A DNA stretch of 64,000 nt, from NCBI GenBank assembly GCA_045652465.1, contig JAZRUI010000015.1, positions 248,001-312,000 on the forward strand, given 5' to 3'. The position numbers and the translations under genes are program-made. The DNA is from SIG589 sp045652465. Its GTDB lineage: Bacteria > Bacillota > Clostridia > Oscillospirales > Acutalibacteraceae. Below are positions 33,623 to 41,978 of this stretch, piece after piece. The notes beneath the pieces were generated by a model. It did no database searches, had not been told where the DNA came from, and saw only the letters and a list, made by a program, of their open reading frames with translations. Position 1 is the stretch's first letter. Every line of letters starts with the position of its first letter.

Positions 33623-34828
33623 ATGAAGAAAATAATTTGCGCGGTGCTTGTTGCGCTAATGGCTTTAAATGCGGGTTTTTGCGCCTGCGCGCGAACCGCA
33701 ACCGAATACCACGGCGACGACCTTTTCGGCGATTTAAGCGCCCTGCCGACCGTGTCGTTAGTCGATGGAAACCTTGATATAAACGCTAAAAGTGCAGTTC
33801 TTATCGAACCGCAAACCTTAACCGTATTATATGAAAGCAACGGCGATGAAAAACTTCCGCCCGCATCGATAACCAAAATAATGTCGCTTTTGCTTATTAT
33901 GGAGGCGATTGATGAGGGAAAACTAACCCTTGAAACGGTTATAAACACGAGCGAATATGCCGCAAGCATGGGAGGCTCCCAAATTTGGCTTGAGCCGGGC
34001 GAAAAAATGAGCTTGGATGAAATGCTGAAGGCGATAGTCATCGCATCCGCCAACGATGCAACCGTTGCGGTTGCCGAGCATATAGCGGGCAGCGAAAAGG
34101 CTTTTGTTGAGCTTATGAACAAGCGCGCAGCCGAGCTTTCAATGGAAAACACCCATTTTGTCAACTGCACGGGTCTTGATGCCGATGGGCATCTAACAAC
34201 CGCCTATGATGTCGCGCTGATGTCCTCGGCGCTCATAAAGCATGAGCTTATAACCAAGTATTCAACCGTCTGGATGGACACCCTCCGCGGCGGCGAGAGC
34301 GAGCTTGTCAACACCAATAAACTCGTTCGCTTTTATGATGGCTGCATAGGTCTTAAAACGGGAACAACGAGTATTGCGGGTCATTGTCTTTCGGCTGCCG
34401 CAAAGCGCGACGGAATAACCCTGATAGCGGTTGTTATGAAGGGTGCCGACAGTAACGCCCGATTTGCAGGCGCGAGAGCGCTGCTTGATTTCGGCTTTGC
34501 CAACTATAGCCTCAAAACCGTCAGCGCCGAACTCGGAAAAGACACCTTTGTTAAAGTAAAAGGCGGCGTGAAACAGTCGCTCAAGGTCAAAGAAGGGGAG
34601 CCGCTCGCCGTTTTGTGGAGAAAGGGCAATCCCGAGGTTGTTCGGCAGGTTATGCTGAAGGAAAATCTTAAAGCACCCATAAAAAAGGGCGAAAAAATAG
34701 GCGAGGTAATAATTTCGCTCGATGGCGAAGAGGTCGGCGTCGTGCCGCTCAGTGCCGCCGAAGGGGTTAAAAAACGCCGAATCGGAACGGTTTTCGGTTG
34801 GCTTTTAAAGGGAATTGTGTCCTTTTAA
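33623..34828 (+). CDS. D-alanyl-D-alanine carboxypeptidase (PBP5/DacF type)
   Basis: A low-molecular-weight penicillin-binding protein that trims the terminal D-Ala from peptidoglycan stem peptides outside the membrane. The 401-residue protein has a signal peptide (MKKIICAVLVALMALNAGFC) and the three active-site motifs SITK (PPASITKIM), SAN (ASANDATV) and KTG (GLKTGTTS). A PBP5-type C-terminal beta domain follows, and the tail FGWLLKGIVSF may be an amphipathic or membrane anchor. The RBS GGGGGTG precedes the ATG. It is a second copy relative to the gene at 59.7 kb. Sporulation use is possible but not shown. Confidence 0.88.
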   Translation: MKKIICAVLVALMALNAGFCACARTATEYHGDDLFGDLSALPTVSLVDGNLDINAKSAVLIEPQTLTVLYESNGDEKLPPASITKIMSLLLIMEAIDEGKLTLETVINTSEYAASMGGSQIWLEPGEKMSLDEMLKAIVIASANDATVAVAEHIAGSEKAFVELMNKRAAELSMENTHFVNCTGLDADGHLTTAYDVALMSSALIKHELITKYSTVWMDTLRGGESELVNTNKLVRFYDGCIGLKTGTTSIAGHCLSAAAKRDGITLIAVVMKGADSNARFAGARALLDFGFANYSLKTVSAELGKDTFVKVKGGVKQSLKVKEGEPLAVLWRKGNPEVVRQVMLKENLKAPIKKGEKIGEVIISLDGEEVGVVPLSAAEGVKKRRIGTVFGWLLKGIVSF

Positions 34829-34858
34829 TTATTTTTTAAAAAATAGGCGCTTAATTTT

Positions 34859-34897
34859 AATATTTCAGTTGAAATATTTATAAAAATATAGTAAAAT
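34859..34897 (+). promoter_or_regulatory. pgi promoter with overlapping inverted repeat
   Basis: TTGAAA (34869-34874) and TAAAAT (34892-34897) have a 17-base spacer. A perfect inverted repeat, AATATTTCA-gt-TGAAATATT (34859-34878), covers the -35 box and is a likely repressor or activator site. Confidence 0.65.
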
Positions 34898-34920
34898 AAC
34901 TTAAAAGAAAGGGTGTTCAA

Positions 34921-36261
34921 ATGGCAATTCGTTTCTCAGAAAAATATGCAAAAGATTTTCTCTGCCCTAACGACCTTGAGGGTCTAAAAACTCAGGTTGT
35001 TTCCGCTCATGAGGCTCTCCATTCGGGAACCGGCCTCGGAAGCGACTTTTTGGGCTGGGTTGATCTTCCCAAAAACTATGATAAGGAAGAGTTCGCTCGT
35101 ATAAAGGCTGCTGCCGCCCGCATCAAGGAGGATACCGATGTTTTAATCGTTATCGGCATCGGCGGTTCCTATCTCGGCGCCCGCGCAGCAATCGAGTTTT
35201 TGCGTTCTCCCTTATATAACTCGCTCCCGAAGGATACACCTGATATCTATTTCGCAGGCAACTCAATCTCGGGCAGCGCTCTTGCTGATATTTTAAAGCT
35301 TTGCGAGGGCAAACGCGTTTCGGTTAACATCATCTCGAAATCGGGAACAACAACCGAACCCGCCGTTGCTTTCCGCGTTTTGCGCGAACTTCTCGAAACC
35401 CGCTATGGCAAGGAAGAAGCTGCAAAACGAATTTATTGCACAACCGATAAGGCTCGCGGCACGCTCAAGCAGCTTGCCGATGAAAACGGATATGAATGCT
35501 TCGTAATTCCCGATGATGTAGGCGGTCGCTTCTCGGTGTTAACCGCGGTAGGACTTTTGCCTATAGCCGTTTGCGGCGCGGATATTGATGCCTTAATGGC
35601 TGGTGCCGCCGCTGCTCGCGAGGAATATATGAGCGCCTCAATCGATGAAAACGATTGCTATCGTTATGCTGCAGTTCGCAACGCGCTTTACCGTAAGGGT
35701 AAGGAAATAGAGCTTTTAGTCAGCTATGAACCCAGATTCACTATGATGGCTGAATGGTTCAAGCAGCTCTATGGCGAAAGCGAAGGCAAGGATAACAAGG
35801 GCATTTTCCCCGCATCCGTAACCTTCTCGACCGACCTTCACTCAATGGGACAGTATATCCAAGACGGAAAAAGAATTTTATTCGAAACCGTAGTTACTAT
35901 TGAAAATGGCGGAGAAGATGTTATAATAAAAGAAGAGGAAACAAATGGCGATGGTCTTAACTTCCTTTCGGGCAAGCCGATGTCCTTCGTAAACCGCAAG
36001 GCTTTTGAGGGAACCGTGCTGGCGCATACCGATGGCGGAGTTCCCAACCTCGTAATCGAGATGGATGCCGCAAACGAAGAGGATTTAGGCCGACTCATCT
36101 ATTTCTTCGAAAAAGCCTGTGCAATTTCGGGCTATATGTTGGGCGTTAATCCCTTCGACCAACCCGGCGTTGAAGCATATAAAAAGAATATGTTCGCGCT
36201 TTTGGGCAAACCAGGCTACGAAGCGGAAAAAGCCGCGCTCGAAGCCCGTTTATCCAGGTAA
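34921..36261 (+). CDS. pgi: Glucose-6-phosphate isomerase
   Basis: Interconverts glucose 6-phosphate and fructose 6-phosphate in glycolysis. The 446-residue length is typical of Bacillota PGI. Signature regions are GIGGSYLGARAAIEFL, SKSGTTTEPAVAFRVL, DVGGRFSVLTAVGLLPIAV and LYGESEGKDNKGIFPASVTF, with the catalytic Glu and His regions (FSTDLHSMGQ) present. The RBS AAAGGGTG precedes the ATG. It may be co-transcribed with the P-loop protein gene downstream, as only a weak hairpin lies between them. Confidence 0.97.
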   Translation: MAIRFSEKYAKDFLCPNDLEGLKTQVVSAHEALHSGTGLGSDFLGWVDLPKNYDKEEFARIKAAAARIKEDTDVLIVIGIGGSYLGARAAIEFLRSPLYNSLPKDTPDIYFAGNSISGSALADILKLCEGKRVSVNIISKSGTTTEPAVAFRVLRELLETRYGKEEAAKRIYCTTDKARGTLKQLADENGYECFVIPDDVGGRFSVLTAVGLLPIAVCGADIDALMAGAAAAREEYMSASIDENDCYRYAAVRNALYRKGKEIELLVSYEPRFTMMAEWFKQLYGESEGKDNKGIFPASVTFSTDLHSMGQYIQDGKRILFETVVTIENGGEDVIIKEEETNGDGLNFLSGKPMSFVNRKAFEGTVLAHTDGGVPNLVIEMDAANEEDLGRLIYFFEKACAISGYMLGVNPFDQPGVEAYKKNMFALLGKPGYEAEKAALEARLSR

Positions 36262-36304
36262 ACTACCGCCCGGTGGCGGTTTAATATAAAAGGAGTTGAC
36301 AAAT

Positions 36305-36721
36305 ATGGTAAAACTTATTATTGGAAACAAAGGCTCGGGTAAAACTAAAAAGCTTATCGACCTCGTAAATGAAACTGCAGCTGCCTCCAAGGGCAATGTT
36401 GTTTGCGTTGAAAAGGGCGACACCTTGACCTTTAGCATAAGTCATAAAGCCCGTCTTATCGATGTTAATACCTATAATATCGCAGGCTACGGCGAGTATT
36501 ATGCTCTTCTTTGCGGCATTTGCTCGGGTAACCACGATGTAACCCATATCTTCGGTGATGCAACCCTTCGCATCGGAACCCGTGATTATGCTGAACTCGC
36601 AGCATTTTTGGGCCGTGTTGAGGACCTTTCCAAGCAGAATGAGGTTGAATTTATCTTCACTATTTCCTGCGATGAGAGCGACCTTCCTGCCGATGTTTTC
36701 AAGGCAGCCGAAAAAATCTAA
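36305..36721 (+). CDS. Small P-loop protein of unknown function
   Basis: A 138-residue protein beginning MVKLIIGNKGSGKTKKLIDL, with a clear Walker A motif, GNKGSGKT, at residues 7-14. A candidate Walker B strand is VEFIFTISCDE near the C-terminus. The family is seen in Clostridia, sometimes annotated loosely as an ATPase. The start at 36305 follows AAAGGAG; a TTG nine bases earlier lies too close to the RBS. Its location after pgi gives no firm clue. The function is unknown. Confidence 0.72.
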   Translation: MVKLIIGNKGSGKTKKLIDLVNETAAASKGNVVCVEKGDTLTFSISHKARLIDVNTYNIAGYGEYYALLCGICSGNHDVTHIFGDATLRIGTRDYAELAAFLGRVEDLSKQNEVEFIFTISCDESDLPADVFKAAEKI

Positions 36722-36733
36722 CATAATATCCTA

Positions 36734-36762
36734 AAAACGGCGGGATTTTCCGCCGTTTTTTA
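36734..36762 (+). terminator. Terminator after the P-loop protein gene
   Basis: The stem AAAACGGCGG and CCGCCGTTTT with a short loop runs into T6. A fresh promoter follows for yceD. Confidence 0.88.
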
Positions 36763-36785
36763 TTGCAATTAAAAAAATAAAAGCC

Positions 36786-36814
36786 TTGACAAACGCTCCG
36801 CGCGCATATATAAT
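36786..36814 (+). promoter_or_regulatory. Consensus promoter of yceD-rpmF
   Basis: TTGACA (36786-36791) and TATAAT (36809-36814), 17 bases apart: an exact sigma-A consensus. It lies 28 bases upstream of the GTG start. Confidence 0.92.
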
Positions 36815-36841
36815 AGTCGGTGTGACAAATGAGGTGAGACT

Positions 36842-37336
36842 GTGATTCTTGATTTAAAATCTATTTTTATATCAGAAGGCGCGAGTCTTCCCGTTGATTT
36901 CGAACTGGACATGCAGGATATGGATTTTTCGGGTATCTGCCCGATAAAGAAGCCCGTTTCGGTAAACGGCAGCGTCTTTAACCGAGCAGGCATCGTAACC
37001 GTGTCGCTTAACTGCGCGGTGGAGTTTTCCGCCCCGTGCGACCGTTGCGGAAAAGAAGCCGTGAAAAACCATAGCGTTCAAATCGAGCGTGTGCTGGTGT
37101 CGCAGTTGGCCGACCGCGAGAGCGATGATATTATAGAAATCCCCGATATGCAGTTGGATGTTTGGCAGCTTTGCATCGATGAAATCGTGCTTTTCTTGCC
37201 GATGAAGCATCTTTGCAGGGAGGACTGTAAAGGCGTTTGCTCAACCTGCGGAAAAGACCTTAACGAGGGTAAATGCGGATGCAAATCCGTCTCTCACGAC
37301 CCGCGGCTTGAGGCCTTGGCCCAATTATTAGATTGA
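36842..37336 (+). CDS. yceD: YceD family (DUF177) protein, 23S rRNA accumulation
   Basis: A 164-residue protein of the YceD/DUF177 family, whose members lie before rpmF and are required for normal 23S rRNA accumulation in some bacteria and plants. It starts with GTG after GAGGTGAGA. The conserved C-terminal half holds APCDRCGKEAV, DEIVLFLPMKHLCREDCKGVC and CGKDLNEGKCGC, with several Cys pairs that may bind zinc. Co-transcription with rpmF is the usual arrangement. Confidence 0.9.
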   Translation: MILDLKSIFISEGASLPVDFELDMQDMDFSGICPIKKPVSVNGSVFNRAGIVTVSLNCAVEFSAPCDRCGKEAVKNHSVQIERVLVSQLADRESDDIIEIPDMQLDVWQLCIDEIVLFLPMKHLCREDCKGVCSTCGKDLNEGKCGCKSVSHDPRLEALAQLLD

Positions 37337-37365
37337 TTTAAAACCACATTAAGGGGGAGTAGTAA

Positions 37366-37548
37366 ATGGCAGTACCGAAGAGAAAAACTTCTAAGACCAG
37401 AAGAGATAAAAGACGTTCAAACGTATGGAAACTTGAGGCTCCGGCTCTCGTTAAATGCTCACGTTGCGGCGAGTACAAGAGACCGCACAGACTTTGCAAG
37501 GCTTGCGGCTACTACGGCGATCGTCAGGTAGTTCAGGTTGAGGATTAG
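37366..37548 (+). CDS. rpmF: 50S ribosomal protein L32, zinc form
   Basis: L32 has 60 residues beginning MAVPKRKTSKTRRDKRRSN, followed by a zinc ribbon with CSRCGEYK and CKACGYYG. It follows yceD, its usual partner, and is ended by a strong terminator. Confidence 0.98.
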   Translation: MAVPKRKTSKTRRDKRRSNVWKLEAPALVKCSRCGEYKRPHRLCKACGYYGDRQVVQVED

Positions 37549-37561
37549 TTTTAAGTTTGAG

Positions 37562-37594
37562 TAGGGGAGGAAGGTAATTCCTCCCCTATTTTTC
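37562..37594 (+). terminator. Terminator after rpmF
   Basis: The perfect 11-bp stem TAGGGGAGGAA and TTCCTCCCCTA is followed by T5C. Confidence 0.9.
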
Positions 37595-37612
37595 TTTAAC
37601 TGAGAGGGAAAT

Positions 37613-38896
37613 ATGGCTGTAATTATCAAATCGGTCGAAAAGCGTTCGCCCGCCTATAAGGCAGGCATAAAAGCAGGGGACACCTTGATTTCCTTAAACG
37701 GAAACGATATAACCGATGTTCTCGACTATCGCTTTTATCAAACCGAAGAAAAAATTGAAATTAGATTCATAAACGGAAAGGGTAAAGAGAAGGAAAAGAC
37801 CGTCAAAAAGCGCGAAAGCGATGAGATAGGTCTGCTTTTTGATACCTATTTGATGGATAAACAGCGTTCTTGCAAAAACAAGTGCATCTTTTGCTTTATC
37901 GATCAACTCCCGAAGGGTATGCGCGAAACCCTCTATTTTAAGGATGATGATTCGCGCCTTTCCTTCCTTTTCGGCAACTATATAACCCTAACCAATCTCT
38001 CCGAGCGCGAGGTTGAACGCATTATAAAAATGCATATCAGCCCCGTCAACATCTCGGTTCATACAACCAACCCCGAGCTTCGCGTTAAAATGATGAAAAA
38101 TCCCCGCGCAGGCGAGGTGCTTTCCATTATGAAAAGGTTTGATGAAGCGGGAATTTCAATGAATTGCCAGCTCGTTTTATGCCCAGGCTATAACGATGGT
38201 GATGAGCTAAAACGCTCCCTGTCCGACCTTATGGCGATGGAATCGGTTCGCTCGGTTGCAGCGGTTCCCGTTGGACTTTCAAAGCATAGAGAGGGGCTCG
38301 AAAAACTGCAAAAATTCGAAAAAGAAACCGCCTCGCAGGTCATCGATATCATCGATGAATACCGCGAAACGGGTAGAGTTTTCGCCGCCGATGAGTTCTT
38401 TTTGATGGCTGATAGAGCGTTTCCGCCCCTCGAGTATTATGCCGACTTCCCGCAACTCGAAAACGGCGTTGGAATGTGGTCTTTGATGCTTTCGGATTCG
38501 CGCGATGCAATAGAGTCCGCCACCGCGCACGAAAATGCGCGCAATTTAAGCGTTGTAACGGGCGTCTCGGCATATCCGTTGTTGCGGAATATTGTTGACA
38601 CGGCCACTCAAAAATGGCATAATCTTAATTGTAAAGTATATAAGGTGGAAAATGACTTTTTCGGTCATGATATAACCGTTGCAGGTCTTGTGACAGGCGG
38701 CGATATTATAAAGCAGCTTAAGGGCAAGGATTTGGGCGATGAGCTTTTGATTCCCGATGTAATGCTGCGCCATGAAAACGACCGTTTCCTTGATGATGTA
38801 ACGGTTGATGAATTGGCTGAAGCGCTCTCGGTTAAGGTAACCGTAACCGGCAGCGATGGATATTCGCTTATAGAAAATTTAGCAAAAACCTTATAG
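37613..38896 (+). CDS. DUF512 radical-SAM-like protein with PDZ domain
   Basis: A 427-residue protein with an N-terminal PDZ-like domain (residues 1-65, SPAYKAGIKAGDTLISLNG). A Cys cluster, CKNKCIFCFIDQLPKGMR, near residue 87 fits a C-x3-C-x2-C radical-SAM type site. A C-terminal DUF512 domain follows (near GVSAYPLLRNIV and VTGSDGYSLIENL). The family is widespread in Clostridia just upstream of der, and its reaction is unknown. It probably shares the der-plsY-gpsA operon, with a 29-base gap. Confidence 0.85.
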   Translation: MAVIIKSVEKRSPAYKAGIKAGDTLISLNGNDITDVLDYRFYQTEEKIEIRFINGKGKEKEKTVKKRESDEIGLLFDTYLMDKQRSCKNKCIFCFIDQLPKGMRETLYFKDDDSRLSFLFGNYITLTNLSEREVERIIKMHISPVNISVHTTNPELRVKMMKNPRAGEVLSIMKRFDEAGISMNCQLVLCPGYNDGDELKRSLSDLMAMESVRSVAAVPVGLSKHREGLEKLQKFEKETASQVIDIIDEYRETGRVFAADEFFLMADRAFPPLEYYADFPQLENGVGMWSLMLSDSRDAIESATAHENARNLSVVTGVSAYPLLRNIVDTATQKWHNLNCKVYKVENDFFGHDITVAGLVTGGDIIKQLKGKDLGDELLIPDVMLRHENDRFLDDVTVDELAEALSVKVTVTGSDGYSLIENLAKTL

Positions 38897-38925
38897 TTTA
38901 AAAGCCAAACGGCAGAGGTGATAAA

Positions 38926-40248
38926 ATGGCAAAACCCGTTATCGCGGTTGTTGGATGCCCCAATGTGGGAAAATCGACCCTTTTTAACAAGTTAATAGGT
39001 AAACGCCTTTCAATCGTTGATGACACTCCCGGCGTAACTCGCGACCGTATCTATGGCGATGCCGAATGGTCGGGTAGAACCGTTATGCTCATCGATACCG
39101 GCGGTATCGAACCCCGCACGGATGATGTAATTCTCTCGAAAATGCGCGCTCAGGCCAATTTGGCTATCGACACGGCAAATGTTATCATCTTCGTAACAAG
39201 CCTTGAAATGGGCGTTACAGCGGCCGATAACGATGTTGCCGCAATGCTTAGAAAGAGCGGAAAACCCATCGTTTTGTGCGTTAATAAATGCGATAATATC
39301 GGCTCATTACCGAGCGATTTTTATGAATTTTATAATTTAGGCTTGGGTGACCCTATTGCCGTTTCGGCAGTTCATGGTCACGGAACGGGCGATTTGCTCG
39401 ATGAAGCCTTCAAATATCTTCCCCCCGAAATCGAAGAGGAAGAGGAGAGCGACCTTATCAATGTTGCCGTTATAGGCAAGCCCAACGCGGGTAAATCTTC
39501 GCTTGTTAACAATGTTTCGGGCGAGGAACGCTCCATAGTTTCGGATATGGCGGGAACAACCCGCGATGCTATCGATACCGTTGTTGAAAACGAATTCGGC
39601 AGGTTTAACTTTATCGATACGGCGGGATTGCGCCGCAAAAGCCGCGTTGAAGACCAAATCGAGAAATATAGCGTTCTTCGCGCTAAGATGGCAATCGAGC
39701 GCGCCGATGTTTGCGTTATAATGATTGATGGTGTCGATGGCTTTACCGAGCAGGATTCCAAGGTAGCAGGCCTTGCAATAGAGCAGGGAAAAGCCTGCAT
39801 TATAGCGGTTAATAAGTGGGATATCGTTGAAAAAGACGGCAAAATCATGGATAGCTACCGCAAAAAGCTTATGAACGATTTTTCCTTTATGTCCTATGCG
39901 CCGATAATCTTCATTTCGGCAAAAACAGGTCAAAGAATCGATCGTTTGTTTGAACTAATCAAGTATGTAAATTCCCAAAATGCCATGCGCATTTCAACGG
40001 GTATGCTTAACGATGTTTTAGCGGATGCAACGGCGCGCGTTCAACCGCCCACCGATAAGGGCAAACGCCTCAAGATTTATTATATAACCCAGGCGTCAAC
40101 CCGCCCGCCAACATTCGTTTGCTTCTGCAACAAGGCTGAGCTGTTCCATTTTTCGTATCAGCGCTACCTTGAAAACCAAATCAGGTCAACCTTCGGCCTT
40201 GAAGGAACCCCTGTAAGATTCGTTATAAGAGAACGCGGAGATAAATAG
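38926..40248 (+). CDS. der: Ribosome-assembly GTPase Der (EngA)
   Basis: A double-Era GTPase needed for 50S maturation. The 440-residue protein has two G domains: P-loops GCPNVGKST (residue 9) and GKPNAGKSS (about 184), with DTPG/DTAG switch motifs and NKCD and NKWD specificity motifs. A C-terminal KH-like domain follows (RVQPPTDKGKRLKIYYITQA). Its position before plsY and gpsA is standard for Bacillota. Confidence 0.97.
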   Translation: MAKPVIAVVGCPNVGKSTLFNKLIGKRLSIVDDTPGVTRDRIYGDAEWSGRTVMLIDTGGIEPRTDDVILSKMRAQANLAIDTANVIIFVTSLEMGVTAADNDVAAMLRKSGKPIVLCVNKCDNIGSLPSDFYEFYNLGLGDPIAVSAVHGHGTGDLLDEAFKYLPPEIEEEEESDLINVAVIGKPNAGKSSLVNNVSGEERSIVSDMAGTTRDAIDTVVENEFGRFNFIDTAGLRRKSRVEDQIEKYSVLRAKMAIERADVCVIMIDGVDGFTEQDSKVAGLAIEQGKACIIAVNKWDIVEKDGKIMDSYRKKLMNDFSFMSYAPIIFISAKTGQRIDRLFELIKYVNSQNAMRISTGMLNDVLADATARVQPPTDKGKRLKIYYITQASTRPPTFVCFCNKAELFHFSYQRYLENQIRSTFGLEGTPVRFVIRERGDK

Positions 40249-40259
40249 GAGATAGCGTT

Positions 40260-40937
40260 ATGGAAAATTTAAAGGTAATCCTTTGTGTGTTGGGCGCTTG
40301 TGTGTCAAGCTATGTGCTCGGCAGCATCAGTTTTGCGGTTATTTTCTCAAAACTTTTCACTAAAAAGGATGTTCGCGATTTCGGCAGCGGAAACGCGGGT
40401 ATGACCAATGTTATGCGCTCGGCAGGCTTTTTGCCGGGTGCGTTAACCTTTGTTTTTGATGTGCTTAAGGGCGTTGCAGCCTGCGCTCTGGCTAAATATG
40501 TGTTTATGCCTTATGTTTTTGAGCAGGGCGTTCATCCTTGGCTCAATCCCGTTTATGGCGCATATTTTTGCGGCCTTTTGTGCATTATGGGCCATGCTTT
40601 CCCGATATTCTTCGGCTTCAAAGGCGGCAAGGGAATAGCCACCAGCGTTGGCATCTTCTCGGTTTGCTGCTATCCCGCAATCATAGCGGGCGTAATCGTT
40701 TTCGCCCTGTGTATGATTTTCTTCCGCATAGTTTCCGTAAGCTCTCTTGCCGCAACCTTCACGGTTGTCGGTATGGTTTATCTTACCCATTTGGATGTTA
40801 ACCCCGCGTTCCCCTTAAAACCCGCGTTTATTATAACAGTCCTTATCGGCCTGTTTGTAATAATAAAACACAAAGACAATATAATAAGACTTATCAACGG
40901 AGAAGAAAAAAGACTTGTTGTGAGAAAAGGAGAATAA
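40260..40937 (+). CDS. plsY: Glycerol-3-phosphate acyltransferase PlsY
   Basis: A membrane enzyme that transfers the acyl group from acyl phosphate to glycerol 3-phosphate, the first step of phospholipid synthesis. The 225-residue protein has five to seven membrane helices and the conserved motifs GSGNAGMTNVMRSAG and GFKGGKGIATSVG. It is in the der-plsY-gpsA run, four bases before gpsA, so glycerol 3-phosphate supply and use are encoded side by side. Confidence 0.96.
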   Translation: MENLKVILCVLGACVSSYVLGSISFAVIFSKLFTKKDVRDFGSGNAGMTNVMRSAGFLPGALTFVFDVLKGVAACALAKYVFMPYVFEQGVHPWLNPVYGAYFCGLLCIMGHAFPIFFGFKGGKGIATSVGIFSVCCYPAIIAGVIVFALCMIFFRIVSVSSLAATFTVVGMVYLTHLDVNPAFPLKPAFIITVLIGLFVIIKHKDNIIRLINGEEKRLVVRKGE

Positions 40938-40941
40938 TGCA

Positions 40942-41943
40942 ATGTCTAAAATTTCTGTCTTAGGTGCAGGCGGTTGGGGCCTGGCGCTGTCATTATCCGC
41001 GCAAAAAAACGGAAATGATGTAACAGTTTGGTCCCCGTTTGCCGAGGAGGTAAATGCCCTCGCGACCGCGCGCGAAAGCGTTCGATTGCTGCCGGGTGTT
41101 AAAATCCCCGAAAGCATCGTTATAACCGATGACCTTTCTAAAATCGAAGGCTCGGAGATAACGGTTATTGCAACCCCTTCGTTTGCCGTTCGCGAAACGG
41201 CAGCAAGACTTAAATCGGTTAAGGATTGCGGAATTATTGTTAATGTTTCTAAGGGAATAGAGTATGAAACGCTTTATACTCTGGCTGATGTAATCTCCGA
41301 AGAACTGCCCGAAAAATCGGTCGTTGTTCTTTCGGGTCCCTCCCATGCCGAGGAGGTTTCCCGAGGCGTTGAAACCTCGCTGGTTGCAACGAGCTATGAG
41401 TTAGAAGCGGCAAAAACCGTTCAAAAAGCCTTCAGCAGCAATAAACTCAGGGTTTATACCAATGTTGATGTTGTCGGCGTTGAGTTGGGCGGCGCATTTA
41501 AAAACATAATCGCCATTGCCGCAGGCATTTGCGACGGTATGAAATTAGGCGATAACACCCGAGCCGCACTTATGACCCGCGGTTTAACCGAAATTGCTCG
41601 CTTGGGCGTTAAAATGGGCGCAAGCCAAAAAACCTTCGCAGGACTTACGGGTATGGGCGATTTAATCGTTACCTGCACCTCGCAGCATAGCCGAAACCAT
41701 CGTTTTGGCGAAATGCTCGGCAAGGGTGCCTCGGTTAAGGATGCGCTTGCGGAAGTCGGCACCGTTGAGGGCTATTATGCCGCCGCGGCAGCCTATAAAC
41801 TGAAGGAAAAATATAACACCGAGTTGCCCATAGTTGAGCAGTGCTATAGGGTTATGTATGAAGATAAACCCGTGCTCGAGGCGATTAGCGAGCTGATGCT
41901 TCGCCCCTCCTGCAGCGAAATTGATGACAACTGGTTGGTATAA
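40942..41943 (+). CDS. gpsA: Glycerol-3-phosphate dehydrogenase [NAD(P)+]
   Basis: Reduces dihydroxyacetone phosphate to sn-glycerol 3-phosphate for phospholipid synthesis. The 333-residue protein begins MSKISVLGAGGWGLAL with a Rossmann GAGGWG motif. The catalytic region GVELGGAFKNIIAIAAGICDG (around the conserved Lys) and GLTGMGDLIVTCTSQHSRN are typical. It is closed by a bidirectional terminator shared with the MATE gene. Confidence 0.97.
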   Translation: MSKISVLGAGGWGLALSLSAQKNGNDVTVWSPFAEEVNALATARESVRLLPGVKIPESIVITDDLSKIEGSEITVIATPSFAVRETAARLKSVKDCGIIVNVSKGIEYETLYTLADVISEELPEKSVVVLSGPSHAEEVSRGVETSLVATSYELEAAKTVQKAFSSNKLRVYTNVDVVGVELGGAFKNIIAIAAGICDGMKLGDNTRAALMTRGLTEIARLGVKMGASQKTFAGLTGMGDLIVTCTSQHSRNHRFGEMLGKGASVKDALAEVGTVEGYYAAAAAYKLKEKYNTELPIVEQCYRVMYEDKPVLEAISELMLRPSCSEIDDNWLV

Positions 41944-41944
41944 C

Positions 41945-41978
41945 AAAAAAGCCTTATGCGTTTGCATAAGGCTTTTTA
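41945..41978. terminator. Bidirectional terminator between gpsA and the MATE gene
   Basis: A 13-bp perfect stem, AAAAGCCTTATGC and GCATAAGGCTTTT, with a GTTT loop, flanked by A and T runs that serve both strands. Confidence 0.92.
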
